DNA of 64,000 bases. Origin: Mesobacterium_A sp034670065 (lineage in GTDB: Bacteria; Pseudomonadota; Alphaproteobacteria; Rhodobacterales; Rhodobacteraceae). The stretch spans positions 1-64,000 of the forward strand of contig JAXMOG010000008.1 of assembly GCA_034670065.1 (NCBI GenBank), read 5' to 3'. Below, piece by piece: positions 32,621 to 41,643 of this stretch. The notes beneath the pieces are model-generated. The model saw nothing but the letters and a program-made list of their open reading frames with translations, searched no databases and was not told where the DNA came from. The position numbers and the translations under genes were made by a program. How positions within the stretch are numbered: the stretch's first letter is position 1; every line of letters begins with the position of its first letter.

Positions 32621-33628
32621 TCATCTCTGAATAACGGCATCTTCCCATTCCGTCAGAAATCGCCGCCGTTTCAGCGTATCAAGAAATGTCATCAGTGCTG
32701 GCTCAAGGGCAATCGTCGCGCGATCAACATCGCTTTGCTGCAAGTTGAGAGGTGGCAATGGAAAGGCATCTTCATTGACTCCGGTTTGTAGCGCAATGAG
32801 GTGCCGTATAAACGCTGTCGCCGGGTCACGATGCGGTGCGTCAATCGAAACCATGGCCGTACGCATCATGGTCGTTTTGAAATCAGATGGGAAAACGATT
32901 GCAAGCGCATCGTCTCTATCCACACGCGCGGTCGCATAGCTGCCCAGCACATTGTAAGCGCCCGCAATGGTACCATCAGCGACATCGTCGATCATATCGC
33001 CGGAACAGCAGTATAATCGAACGTCCAAGGCGCCCATAACCTCCATCAAGCGCCAATAGGTTTCAGAGGCACGCGCATCTTGCGTTGCAAACAAATACCC
33101 AAGACCGGATTGGCGTACATCATAAGTGCCAACCCGCCCGCGAAACACTTCGGGCCTTGCGCGAAGGGCTTCGATTAGTTCCTGACGTGTCTTTGGGATA
33201 GGGTGCCCCCCAAACGCGGCGCGGTTGAGGACAATGGCAGCAGGTTCTGACGTGAAGGCAAACAAACTTTGCCGCCATTGCGCCCAAGACGGGTGAACAA
33301 CATTTGGCAGCTCAAGCGCCAATCCATCGTTCGCAATTTTAAGCTGCAGGTCCATTGCACTGGAAATCACCAGATCAAAACGATCCGGGTTCGCCCGAAA
33401 AATCCGATCAATATCAGCTGTTCCAGTCACCAGGTATTCGATGGCAACATCCGGGTTATCTGTCACGAAACTTTCAATAATCGGCGCAAACAATGAGGTA
33501 TCAGTGCTTGAGATGATCCGCATCTTATTGTCGGACGCCCCATCATTGAAAAGCCGCCGGTCTTCCCACTCCTGTGCAAAGAGAGCTTGAGGCAACAGCC
33601 ACAAAATTACAGCAACAATAATGCGCAT
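32621..33628 (-). CDS. Periplasmic solute-binding protein linked to TctDE (AfuA-like)
   Basis: A 335-residue exported protein of the extracellular solute-binding family that includes Fe(III)-binding AfuA/FbpA-like proteins. It has a signal peptide (RIIVAVILWLLPQALFA, cleavage before QEW). Family stretches include YLVTGTADIDRIF, IVLNRAAFGG and GTIAGAYNVLGSYA. No ABC permease or ATPase is adjacent. Its start lies 22 bp inside the end of the tctE-like kinase gene, so it is translated with the two-component system. A periplasmic sensing partner of the kinase is more likely than a transport role; that is inference. Confidence 0.8.
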   Translation of the reverse strand: MRIIVAVILWLLPQALFAQEWEDRRLFNDGASDNKMRIISSTDTSLFAPIIESFVTDNPDVAIEYLVTGTADIDRIFRANPDRFDLVISSAMDLQLKIANDGLALELPNVVHPSWAQWRQSLFAFTSEPAAIVLNRAAFGGHPIPKTRQELIEALRARPEVFRGRVGTYDVRQSGLGYLFATQDARASETYWRLMEVMGALDVRLYCCSGDMIDDVADGTIAGAYNVLGSYATARVDRDDALAIVFPSDFKTTMMRTAMVSIDAPHRDPATAFIRHLIALQTGVNEDAFPLPPLNLQQSDVDRATIALEPALMTFLDTLKRRRFLTEWEDAVIQR

Positions 33629-34971
33629 GCGCCGCCCTCCGGTCTGTTTGATAACCGCAGGTCGCCGCCATGTGCCTTGGCCACATCCAACGCAATGGTT
33701 AAGCCCAGACCAGAGCCGATTTTCCCTTCGGCATTGACGCCTCTCTTGAAGCGGGTTGCAAGCATGTCGACCTCTTCTATGGGAAACCCACTGCCATTGT
33801 CGCAAACTCGAATTTGAACGTTTGGCGTAGCCGTTATCGAAATTTCCACAGTGCCCAGGCTGGGGGAGTATTTGAACGCGTTATCAATCAAATTTCGGAC
33901 GGCATTTTGGATCAAAATCGGATCTCCCGAATAAGAGACAGGCTCGTCGCTTAGAATGCGCAGTTCCAAGTCTTTCATTTCTGCAATCGGGGCCAGGCGC
34001 GTTGCAAGTTCGTGCACCAGACCAACAAGATCTATGTCCTCTCGTTCAAGATGATCCGCCCGAAAAGTGATCATCGCATGGTCTAATAGCTGACCAGCAG
34101 CGCGGGAGCTTTCATCGATGGCACGGATCATAGACCGCACCGCTTCCCTGTTTTCTTTCTTGTCCACGCGTTGCAACGTAGCTTCGGCATAAGATCTTAC
34201 AGTAGCCAGCGGAGTGCGGACACGATGCGCTGCTTCAGCAATGAAATCCTCAGACTGCTTCAGAGAATGGTCCAAACGGCCCATCAACGAATTCAGGGAT
34301 GTGACCAACGGCAGCATTTCAACCGGGACCGGCTTTTCGAATGGGCTCAGGTCCTGCGGTCCGCGCCTGGTGACTGACGTTGTCAGACGCTGCAGCTGAC
34401 CGATGGTGGCTGACGTGGCCCAAAACGACAGCAAAGTGGTCAGCATAAAGAAGCCCGCACCAAATAGGGCAGCGTTGCGCGAAATTTGTTCAAGCGTTCC
34501 AGAAAGAGCATCCTGGGTTTGTGCCAGCCCAACATGGATATGAACGAGCTTATCAATTCCAATCAGGGTTCGGCTTGCTGTAACCAACCGCACAGTTTTC
34601 CCTTTGTACTCAACAGATTGACGGGTGCTTTCACGGCCCGATGCTGCTGGTAATGGCAATTCTGGATAACCGGATAGAAATATGTCGTCCTGATAAATCG
34701 CGTAAAAAACCCGGTCATCCGACGGCGTGCTGAGCATCGAAAAAGACGCGTAGGGAATATCGACAACGACGTTTCCTTCCCGTATCGCCGCCGCATCCAG
34801 CATCGATGTTACCGATGCGCTCAGAATTTTGTCTTGCCCCTGCTGCGCGACTTGGGCTGCATAATTTCGGATAGCAAAAAACAGCAACAGCGCAAGTATC
34901 GCCGCACCACCGACCAAGGTGAAAACCAAGCGGTTTCTGAGCGATCCGGAGACACGCAAGTTACGTGTCAT
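33607..34971 (-). CDS. tctE: Sensor histidine kinase, TctE-like
   Basis: A 454-residue kinase. Helix near 17-35, periplasmic sensor loop (2CSK_N-like, about 38-165), second helix (about 170-190), HAMP linker, HisKA with phospho-acceptor His in AAHRVRTPLATVR (about 245), and HATPase with N-box LIDNAFKYS, G1 DNGSGFP and G2 GSGLGL. It overlaps the response regulator gene by 11 bases and the binding-protein gene by 22. It probably responds to a carboxylate or to the linked binding protein and controls the divergent tctCBA. Confidence 0.9.
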   Translation of the reverse strand: MTRNLRVSGSLRNRLVFTLVGGAAILALLLFFAIRNYAAQVAQQGQDKILSASVTSMLDAAAIREGNVVVDIPYASFSMLSTPSDDRVFYAIYQDDIFLSGYPELPLPAASGRESTRQSVEYKGKTVRLVTASRTLIGIDKLVHIHVGLAQTQDALSGTLEQISRNAALFGAGFFMLTTLLSFWATSATIGQLQRLTTSVTRRGPQDLSPFEKPVPVEMLPLVTSLNSLMGRLDHSLKQSEDFIAEAAHRVRTPLATVRSYAEATLQRVDKKENREAVRSMIRAIDESSRAAGQLLDHAMITFRADHLEREDIDLVGLVHELATRLAPIAEMKDLELRILSDEPVSYSGDPILIQNAVRNLIDNAFKYSPSLGTVEISITATPNVQIRVCDNGSGFPIEEVDMLATRFKRGVNAEGKIGSGLGLTIALDVAKAHGGDLRLSNRPEGGACALLLL

Positions 34972-35629
34972 AGTCTAGCCTGTAGCCAAGCCCGCGCAAC
35001 GTGGTGATCTTCAGGTCCGAGTCTTCAAGATGTTTACGTAAGCGCCCGATATAAACTTCGATCGCGTTTTCAGAAGCATCGTCATCATAGGAAAACAGCC
35101 GGTCCGCCAATTTTTGCTTCGAGAAAACCTGCCCCGGTGCGTTGATCAACAGCTCCAAAAGGCGCAGCTCTCGGTTGCGTAAAGTTACAGAACGACCATG
35201 AACCGCCATATGACCGGCAACCGGGTCAAAGACGATCCCTCCCTTGTCGATGACGGTTTGGGGCCTGCCAACTTTGCGGCGCATTACCGCCCGGCATCGC
35301 GCCTCCAACTCAGCATGATCAAATGGTTTCGTAACGTAGTCATCAGCCCCCAAATCAAGCGACCCGATTCGATCAGAAACCTGACTTCGCGCCGTCAAAA
35401 TGATTACCGGCGTGTCCAGATCGCTTGCCCGGTGCTTCTTCAAAAACGTGCGTCCGTCGCCGTCAGGCAGCGAAATATCAAGAAGGATCAGATCAAAATC
35501 ACCGGTTTCCACAAAGGCCGCTGCATCTTCCAAATTCGGTGCATGTTCAACAACATGACCATCCAAACGCATGCGCGAGGAAACCGCATTCGCCAGCTCT
35601 TGATTGTCTTCAACGAGTAGGAATTTCAT
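34961..35629 (-). CDS. tctD: Response regulator, OmpR/PhoB type, TctD-like
   Basis: A 222-residue regulator: receiver domain (1-115) with phospho-acceptor Asp in LILLDISLPDGDG (about 51) and the conserved Lys in TKPFDHAE, then a winged-helix DNA-binding domain (about 125-220; LRNRELRLLELLI and YIGRLRKHLE). First gene of the TctD-TctE-binding protein operon, divergent from tctC. Direct repeats in the shared intergenic region are likely binding sites. Confidence 0.92.
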   Translation of the reverse strand: MKFLLVEDNQELANAVSSRMRLDGHVVEHAPNLEDAAAFVETGDFDLILLDISLPDGDGRTFLKKHRASDLDTPVIILTARSQVSDRIGSLDLGADDYVTKPFDHAELEARCRAVMRRKVGRPQTVIDKGGIVFDPVAGHMAVHGRSVTLRNRELRLLELLINAPGQVFSKQKLADRLFSYDDDASENAIEVYIGRLRKHLEDSDLKITTLRGLGYRLDYDT

Positions 35630-35654
35630 GAACGATGATCGCCACTTTTGGGCC

Positions 35655-35679
35655 GTGTCAGGTCGGTGTCAGGTTGTCA
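35655..35679. promoter_or_regulatory. GTGTCAGGT direct repeats, 11-bp spacing (likely TctD sites)
   Basis: GTGTCAGGT occurs at 35655-35663 and 35666-35674, exactly 11 bp apart, and TGTCA recurs at 35675-35679. The repeats lie between the divergent tctD and tctC genes. Tandem sites one helical turn apart are the usual arrangement for OmpR-type response regulators. Confidence 0.55.
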
Positions 35680-35736
35680 TGCTTTAGTAATGGCATCTGA
35701 GCCGCAGTGCGGTCAGTTGTCAAACGGGAGGAAATT

Positions 35737-36723
35737 ATGACAACATTTAAACTGGGACGTCGGGCCCTGATTGCAGCGGCTGTGGCCGCATTTGGCTTTG
35801 GTGCCAGCGTCCAGGCCGGAGGCCATCAAGTTCTCGACAGCATCCACTTTCTGATCCCCGGCGGCGCCGGCGGCGGCTGGGATGGTACAGCACGTGGTAC
35901 GGGCGAAGCGCTGACAAACGCGGGCCTTGTTGGGTCTGCATCTTACGAAAACATGTCCGGTGGCGGTGGCGGTAAAGCGATCGGTTTCTTGATCGAAAAT
36001 GCTGATAGCAACCACGGCACCCTGATGGTCAACTCGACCCCAATCATCATTCGCTCGCTGACAGGTGTTTTCCCGCAAAGCTTCCGTGACCTGACACTGG
36101 TTGCAGGAACAATCGGTGACTACGCGGCGATGGTCGTTACCACGGACAGCCCAATCAACAACATGTCCGATCTGCTGGAAGCCTATGATTCAAACCCATC
36201 GGGTACGGCAATCGGTGGTGGTTCTGTTCCGGGTGGTCTTGATCACTTGGTTGCAGCCATGGTGATGGAAGCCGCTGGCAAAGATGCCCTTGGCGTTAAG
36301 TACATTCCTTACGATGCAGGCGGCAAAGCCATGGCAGCGCTGCTGTCTGGTGAAATTGCAGCCCTGTCCACCGGTTTGTCGGAAGCCATCGATCTGGCCA
36401 ACGCCGGCGAAGTCAAGATCATCGGCGTAACCTCTGACGAGCGCGTGCCTGCGGCACCTGATGCCATGACGATGAAAGAACAAGGCATCGACACCAGCTT
36501 TGTTAACTGGCGCGGCTTCTTTGGCGCACCGGGTCTGTCGGCAGAGAAAACAGCGATGTACCAAGATGCGATTGCTAAAATGTACGAAACCCCAGAGTGG
36601 GAAGCCGTACGTGCACGCAATGGTTGGGTAAACATCCACAACTCTGGCGATGACTTCAAAGCGTTCCTGGAAGACCAAGAAAAAGTCATCGGCGAACTGA
36701 TGAAAAAACTGGGCTTCCTGTAA
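35737..36723 (+). CDS. tctC: Tripartite tricarboxylate transporter binding protein (TctC)
   Basis: A 328-residue periplasmic binding protein of the Bug/TctC family, with signal peptide (LGRRALIAAAVAAFGFGA, cleavage near VQA/GGH). The ligand region HFLIPGGAGGGWDGTAR and the second loop GGGSVPGGLDH are typical of carboxylate-binding Bug proteins. The ATG at 35737 follows GGGAGGAAA. First gene of tctC-tctB-tctA, with a strong hairpin after it. Confidence 0.92.
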   Translation: MTTFKLGRRALIAAAVAAFGFGASVQAGGHQVLDSIHFLIPGGAGGGWDGTARGTGEALTNAGLVGSASYENMSGGGGGKAIGFLIENADSNHGTLMVNSTPIIIRSLTGVFPQSFRDLTLVAGTIGDYAAMVVTTDSPINNMSDLLEAYDSNPSGTAIGGGSVPGGLDHLVAAMVMEAAGKDALGVKYIPYDAGGKAMAALLSGEIAALSTGLSEAIDLANAGEVKIIGVTSDERVPAAPDAMTMKEQGIDTSFVNWRGFFGAPGLSAEKTAMYQDAIAKMYETPEWEAVRARNGWVNIHNSGDDFKAFLEDQEKVIGELMKKLGFL

Positions 36724-36736
36724 GGGAAACCAATCT

Positions 36737-36759
36737 GGCAGAGCGGTCTCCGCTCTGCC
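36737..36759 (+). terminator. Hairpin after tctC
   Basis: GGCAGAGCGG-TCT-CCGCTCTGCC, a perfect 10-bp stem with a 3-base loop, in the gap between tctC and tctB. No T-run follows, so it more likely stabilises the abundant tctC message or attenuates than fully terminates. Confidence 0.65.
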
Positions 36760-36789
36760 AACTTATTAAACTCTTGGGGAGGGGGCACA

Positions 36790-37275
36790 ATGGCGCTGGA
36801 TCGCTGGATCGCACTGATATTGCTCGGTATTTGTCTAGTCTACGGTTACACAGCTTGGTTTACGATGGATGCGGGGCTTGCCCCGTTTATGCAGCGCAAT
36901 CCAATCTGGCCAAGCACTTTCCCCAAAGTTCTTTCCATTCTCGCTATCGGCGCGTGTCTGGTCATCTTGTCTGGCTTTGAAAAGCCTGTGGAAGAGCTAG
37001 AGGCCGAAATCGACTACCGCCGTTTGCACGAATACAAACTGGGCCAAGCGATCGTACTATTGGCCCTGATGGTTGCATACGCATTATGCCTGCGCCCCGT
37101 GGGCTTCATCATTTCCACGACTGCATTTCTGTTTCTTGGCGCATTCGTTCTGGGCGAACGCAAATGGGTTCTGATGATTTCCGTCGCCCTGATTGCAACG
37201 ATGATCGTCTGGTATTTGGTTCAACAGGTTTTGGGCATCTACATGCGCCCACTGCCCGGAATATTGGGAGGTTGA
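36790..37275 (+). CDS. tctB: Tripartite tricarboxylate transporter small membrane subunit (TctB)
   Basis: A 161-residue protein with four predicted helices (about 5-22, 40-60, 88-120 and 128-148), the small poorly conserved membrane subunit. It begins behind GGGGAGGGGG and ends one base before the tctA start region, so tctB and tctA are coupled. Confidence 0.87.
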   Translation: MALDRWIALILLGICLVYGYTAWFTMDAGLAPFMQRNPIWPSTFPKVLSILAIGACLVILSGFEKPVEELEAEIDYRRLHEYKLGQAIVLLALMVAYALCLRPVGFIISTTAFLFLGAFVLGERKWVLMISVALIATMIVWYLVQQVLGIYMRPLPGILGG

Positions 37276-37276
37276 T

Positions 37277-38788
37277 ATGCTAGAGGGACTGCTCATTGGT
37301 CTTCAGACCGCCATATCATTCCAAAACCTTGCCATGGTCATCGCAGGATGCCTGATCGGTACTTTTATCGGCATGCTGCCCGGTCTTGGTCCAATGTCGA
37401 TCATCGCCATTATGATCCCCATCGCAATCTCTATGGGTGATCCATCTGCGGCACTGATTTTGCTGGCAGGTGTTTACTACGGGGCGATTTTTGGTGGCTC
37501 CACATCTTCTATCTTGCTCAACGCGCCCGGCGTGGCCGGGACCGTCGCATCAAGCTTTGACGGCTATCCCATGGCCAAACAAGGCAAGGCGGGCAAAGCG
37601 CTGACCATCGCCGCCGTCGCAAGCTTTGCAGGCGGTACAATCGGGGCCATCTTATTGATGGTCTTCGCGCCGATGCTGTCATCTGTCGCCCTGCTCTTCC
37701 ACTCGGCAGAGTATTTCGCGCTGATGGTTGTGGGCTTGTCAGCAATCGCCGCCTTTGCGGGAACCGGACAAGTTGCGAAGGCCATGTTGATGACCGTTCT
37801 TGGCCTGATCATGGCAACCGTCGGCGAAGGTGCACTGTTTAACATGCCACGCTTTACGGGTGGTATTATGGACCTGCAGTCGGGCTTTGGCTTCATCACG
37901 CTTGCGATGGCGATGTTTGCATTGCCCGAAGCCTTGTTCTTGGTGCTGAAACCCAAGGAACCGGGAAATTCTGACGACGAGATCAAGGATTTGCGCATTA
38001 CAGGGTCCGAGGCACGTGCCATCGCCCCAGTCATCGGCCGCCAATCGATCCAAGGCTTTTTCATAGGTGTCCTTCCGGGTGCAGGAGCCACCATCGCCAG
38101 CTTCTTGGGCTATGCGGTAGAGCGCAATATCGCAACAAAGGAAGAGCAAGAACAGTTTGGCAAAGGTTCGATCAAGGGCCTCGCCGCGCCAGAAACAGCC
38201 AATAACGCCGCCTGCACAGGTTCGTTCGTACCGCTGTTGACGCTTGGTATTCCTGGTTCCGGAACAACGGCCATTCTGTTGGGCGCTCTGATTGCGCTGA
38301 ACGTATCCCCTGGGCCACGGCTGATGATCGATGAGCCGCAGATTTTCTGGTCTGTCATCATGTCGATGTTCATCGGCAACCTGGTGTTGTTGATCCTGAA
38401 CCTGCCGCTTATTCCCTACATCGCCAAAGTGTTGTTGATCCCTCGTAATTACCTGATCCCGTTCATTTTGTTCTTCACTCTGATGGGGGCCTATATCGGC
38501 CAGAACAATGCAACGGAGCTGCTGATTCTGGTCGGGTTCGGTGTGTGTGCGACAGCCTTGAAATTCGCCGACTACCCGTTGGCACCCCTGTTGATCGGGT
38601 TCATTTTGGGCGGAATGTTAGAGAACAATTTTGCCCGCTCCATGCAGCTTTATGATGGTGTGTCATTCATCTGGGAGCGCCCTATGACACTGGGCCTGCT
38701 GGTCATCGCCGCACTGTTGATTGTGTTGCCCAGCTATCGGGCACGGCGTGCGCGCGCCAGAGCAGCTGGCATCGCTGATGGGGATTAA
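37277..38788 (+). CDS. tctA: Tripartite tricarboxylate transporter large membrane subunit (TctA)
   Basis: A 503-residue membrane protein with about 12 helices. The family block IGMLPGLGPMSIIAIMIPIA near residue 30-50, GVYYGAIFGGSTSSILLN and the second-half repeat GVLPGAGATIASFLGY and LTLGIPGSGTTAILLGAL are clear. It is the sodium- or proton-driven translocation subunit for the acid captured by TctC. Confidence 0.93.
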   Translation: MLEGLLIGLQTAISFQNLAMVIAGCLIGTFIGMLPGLGPMSIIAIMIPIAISMGDPSAALILLAGVYYGAIFGGSTSSILLNAPGVAGTVASSFDGYPMAKQGKAGKALTIAAVASFAGGTIGAILLMVFAPMLSSVALLFHSAEYFALMVVGLSAIAAFAGTGQVAKAMLMTVLGLIMATVGEGALFNMPRFTGGIMDLQSGFGFITLAMAMFALPEALFLVLKPKEPGNSDDEIKDLRITGSEARAIAPVIGRQSIQGFFIGVLPGAGATIASFLGYAVERNIATKEEQEQFGKGSIKGLAAPETANNAACTGSFVPLLTLGIPGSGTTAILLGALIALNVSPGPRLMIDEPQIFWSVIMSMFIGNLVLLILNLPLIPYIAKVLLIPRNYLIPFILFFTLMGAYIGQNNATELLILVGFGVCATALKFADYPLAPLLIGFILGGMLENNFARSMQLYDGVSFIWERPMTLGLLVIAALLIVLPSYRARRARARAAGIADGD

Positions 38789-38912
38789 TCACTGAATACG
38801 CTGGCGTTGTCATATCTGATCTCACGGTAGTCGTGACACAGGTATGATTGCGCCAGCGTCCGTGCCTAGTTCCGCTGTTCGCACCAAACCCTTGGACCGA
38901 AAACGGGTCAGA

Positions 38913-39890
38913 CTAAAACCTATGCTCTCTTTCCGCTTGCGGGGTCGCGTACAGTGTCTGGCCAACATGGTATTCGATATCGCCTTGTGCACGTACCAGA
39001 AGCGCGCTGCCCAAATGCGCCACCTCCAAATGCACAATCGTATCAGCGCCTAACCGTTCAAGATGGCGTACTATACCTTGCCACGTTCCTGTTGAATCCA
39101 GCGTGATATGCTCTGGCCGAATGCCGTAGGTCGTGCAGCCCAGTTCTTTTGCAATATCGCCCGAAAAGAGGTTCATCTTCGGGCTGCCTATGAACCCCGC
39201 CACAAAGGGAGATGCAGGGTTGTTGTACAGCTCCATCGGGGTTCCGACTTGTTCGATTTGTCCCCCGTTCAGAACCACGATCTTATCAGCCATGGTCATC
39301 GCTTCGACCTGATCATGCGTCACATAAATCATTGTGGTCTTAAGCTTTGCATGCAGATCCGTCAGCTCTATTCGCATCTGACCTCGCAAAGACGCATCAA
39401 GGTTTGACAACGGTTCATCAAACAAGAAAACAGCGGGGTCGCGAACAATCGCTCGACCAATCGCAACGCGCTGGCGCTGCCCACCTGACAGAGCCTTTGG
39501 TTTGCGATCAAGGTAATCCGTCAGCTGTAAGGTTTCGGCCGCAGCTTCGACCTGTTTGGCCACTTCGGCCTTGGGCAATTTGGTCAGCGAAAGGCCAAAA
39601 CCAATATTGTCCCGAATGCTTAGATGCGGGTACAGCGCGTAGCTTTGGAACACCATCGCGATGCCCCGGTCTACTGGTTCAAGGTTTGTCACATCCTTGT
39701 CGTCGATCAGAATGCCGCCCGATGTTGCATCTTCCAACCCTGCAATAATGCGCAGCAAGGTGGACTTGCCGCAGCCAGAGGGGCCAACAAAGACACAGAA
39801 CTCACCGTCTTCAACGACAAGATCAACGCCCTTGATGACTTCAACTGCTCCAAAGGCCTTGTGCAGGTTCTTTAGTTCGACTTTGGCCAT
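38913..39890 (-). CDS. Sugar ABC transporter ATPase (UgpC/MalK family)
   Basis: A 325-residue ATPase for the rhamnoside importer. Walker A GPSGCGKST, Q-loop VFQSYALYPHLS, signature LSGGQRQRVAIGRAI and Walker B VFLFDEPLSNLD are intact. The C-terminal TOBE region (about 245-325) is somewhat short for the family (usually 350-370). Last gene of the operon binding protein, MalF-type, MalG-type, ATPase; it starts three bases after the MalG-type gene ends. Confidence 0.92.
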   Translation of the reverse strand: MAKVELKNLHKAFGAVEVIKGVDLVVEDGEFCVFVGPSGCGKSTLLRIIAGLEDATSGGILIDDKDVTNLEPVDRGIAMVFQSYALYPHLSIRDNIGFGLSLTKLPKAEVAKQVEAAAETLQLTDYLDRKPKALSGGQRQRVAIGRAIVRDPAVFLFDEPLSNLDASLRGQMRIELTDLHAKLKTTMIYVTHDQVEAMTMADKIVVLNGGQIEQVGTPMELYNNPASPFVAGFIGSPKMNLFSGDIAKELGCTTYGIRPEHITLDSTGTWQGIVRHLERLGADTIVHLEVAHLGSALLVRAQGDIEYHVGQTLYATPQAEREHRF

Positions 39891-39892
39891 GT

Positions 39893-40717
39893 TTATCCTT
39901 TTACCGCGCCTGAGGTCATACCCGCCACGATTTGACGGTTGAAGAAAATGAAAACGATCAGCGGAGGGATCGTGACGAGAAGAATGTTCATGAACAACAA
40001 GTTCATCTGGCTGGTGAACTGGCCCTGAAAATTATAGAGCGTCAGCTGAACCGTGACGTTTTTCTTACCCGGTAAATAGTACAACGGGTTGGTGAAATCA
40101 TTGAAGATCGTGATGGACTGAACGACGATCAACGTCACCGTTACTGGCTTCAACAGCGGCAGGATCACCTTGTAGAATATTTGCCAGGGCTTAGCGCCGT
40201 CGATACGCGCAGCTTCGTCAAGATCACGCGGAATCGTGCCAATAAATGACCGATAAAGCAGTACCGAAAACCCCAAGCCATACGCTACTTGGATCAGCAC
40301 CATTCCATGGATGGTCTTGAACAAGCCAATCTCTTTCAGAACCCAGATTGTTGGCACAACAGCAGGCGGGATGATCAAGCCGGCCATCACCATACCAAAT
40401 ACGATCCTGTTCCACGGTGTGTTGCGCCGCTGCAAAACGTACCCAACCATTGCGCCGAAAATCACCATCAGCGTAACGCCACCCACGGTAATCAGAGTGG
40501 AATTAAAGTAAGCCAACAGCAGTGTGTAATTCCGCGCCTGAACCACGTCGATTAGGTTCTGCAGCAATTGCCAATCCGTTGGCAGGCTGAAGGCCAAGCG
40601 CGATGCCTCGGGTGCCGATTTTGCGGCAATTAGGAAAATGTAGATGAACGGCACGACAAACAGAAAGAAGGCAACTGCCAACGATATCCAGCCGATAACA
40701 TACTGACGACGTTTCAT
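39893..40717 (-). CDS. Sugar ABC transporter permease (MalG type)
   Basis: A 274-residue membrane protein with six helices and the EAA loop EAARIDGAKPWQIFYKVILP that docks on the ATPase. It overlaps the MalF-type gene by four bases. Together they form the channel of the rhamnoside importer. Confidence 0.92.
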   Translation of the reverse strand: MKRRQYVIGWISLAVAFFLFVVPFIYIFLIAAKSAPEASRLAFSLPTDWQLLQNLIDVVQARNYTLLLAYFNSTLITVGGVTLMVIFGAMVGYVLQRRNTPWNRIVFGMVMAGLIIPPAVVPTIWVLKEIGLFKTIHGMVLIQVAYGLGFSVLLYRSFIGTIPRDLDEAARIDGAKPWQIFYKVILPLLKPVTVTLIVVQSITIFNDFTNPLYYLPGKKNVTVQLTLYNFQGQFTSQMNLLFMNILLVTIPPLIVFIFFNRQIVAGMTSGAVKG

Positions 40718-41574
40718 GCCTCTACCTCGCGGCGGTTAAAATACATGAAAATCGGAACAACGATCAGCGTAATTAATAGGAACAAAATTACGTTGCCCGC
40801 GGTGGATAATCCGTAAAATCCAGCCTGGTATTGTTTGTAGATAACCGAGGCGAGAACATCAGACGAGAAGCCAGGCCCACCGCGCGTCATGGCCCAGATA
40901 ATGTCGAAAGATCGTAACCCCCCGATCAGTGACAAGATCACGACGGTGACAGTTGCAGGCCGCACCAGCGGCACCGTAACCCGCCAAAACTGCTGACGGC
41001 GCGTCGCGCCATCCATGCGGGCGGCCTCGTAATACTCAGGGCTGATGGACGCTAGCCCAGCGATATAAATCAACGTGGCCAGCCCGACCCCCTTCCAGAC
41101 ATCCACCAATGCCACAGAGTAAAGCGCCAATGACGGCGTTACCAACCAGCCCGGTCCGTCAATTCCGATCGCCGCCAGCGCAACATTGATAGCCCCGCGG
41201 GTCGGATGCATCAGTTCGCCAAACGCGATGCCCACACCAATTGTGGAAACCAACACCGGAAAGAAGACCACAGTTCGCAGAAATCCCTGTGCATAAATGC
41301 CTGAGGTCAACAGAACCGCCAGCAAAAGGCCAAGGATCGTTTTCGCGCCAGAGGTTACCACCGCATACACAATGGTGTTCAGCAAACCCTTTAAAAGAAA
41401 CGGTTCCGAGAAGAACTGACGAAAGTTTTCCAGCCCTATGTAGGTGGACGTAAACAGATCCCACCGCGTCAAACTAAACCAGAAGGACGCGGCTGTAGGC
41501 AGCAGAAACAACACTGTAAAAATCACCCCTGCCGGCGCGATAAACCAGTATGGATAGGGCGACCTGCGGCGCAT
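40714..41574 (-). CDS. Sugar ABC transporter permease (MalF type)
   Basis: A 286-residue, six-helix permease starting MRRRSPYPYWFIAPAGVIFT. The EAA loop reads EAARMDGATRRQQFWRVTVP. The ATG at 41574, with AAAGG upstream, is preferred to an upstream start in frame at 41622. It is separated from the binding-protein gene by 69 bp holding a hairpin. Confidence 0.9.
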   Translation of the reverse strand: MRRRSPYPYWFIAPAGVIFTVLFLLPTAASFWFSLTRWDLFTSTYIGLENFRQFFSEPFLLKGLLNTIVYAVVTSGAKTILGLLLAVLLTSGIYAQGFLRTVVFFPVLVSTIGVGIAFGELMHPTRGAINVALAAIGIDGPGWLVTPSLALYSVALVDVWKGVGLATLIYIAGLASISPEYYEAARMDGATRRQQFWRVTVPLVRPATVTVVILSLIGGLRSFDIIWAMTRGGPGFSSDVLASVIYKQYQAGFYGLSTAGNVILFLLITLIVVPIFMYFNRREVEA

Positions 41575-41596
41575 AGTGAGACCTTTCACGTTGTGA

Positions 41597-41621
41597 TGCC
41601 CCACCCTGAAAAGATGGGGCA
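41597..41621 (-). terminator. Hairpin between sugar-binding-protein and permease genes
   Basis: TGCCCCA and TGGGGCA pair as a 7-bp stem around an 11-base loop, just after the binding-protein stop. There is no strong T-run; it probably limits read-through or protects the upstream message. Confidence 0.5.
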
Positions 41622-41643
41622 AATATCGCTTGGACCGCCTGTC

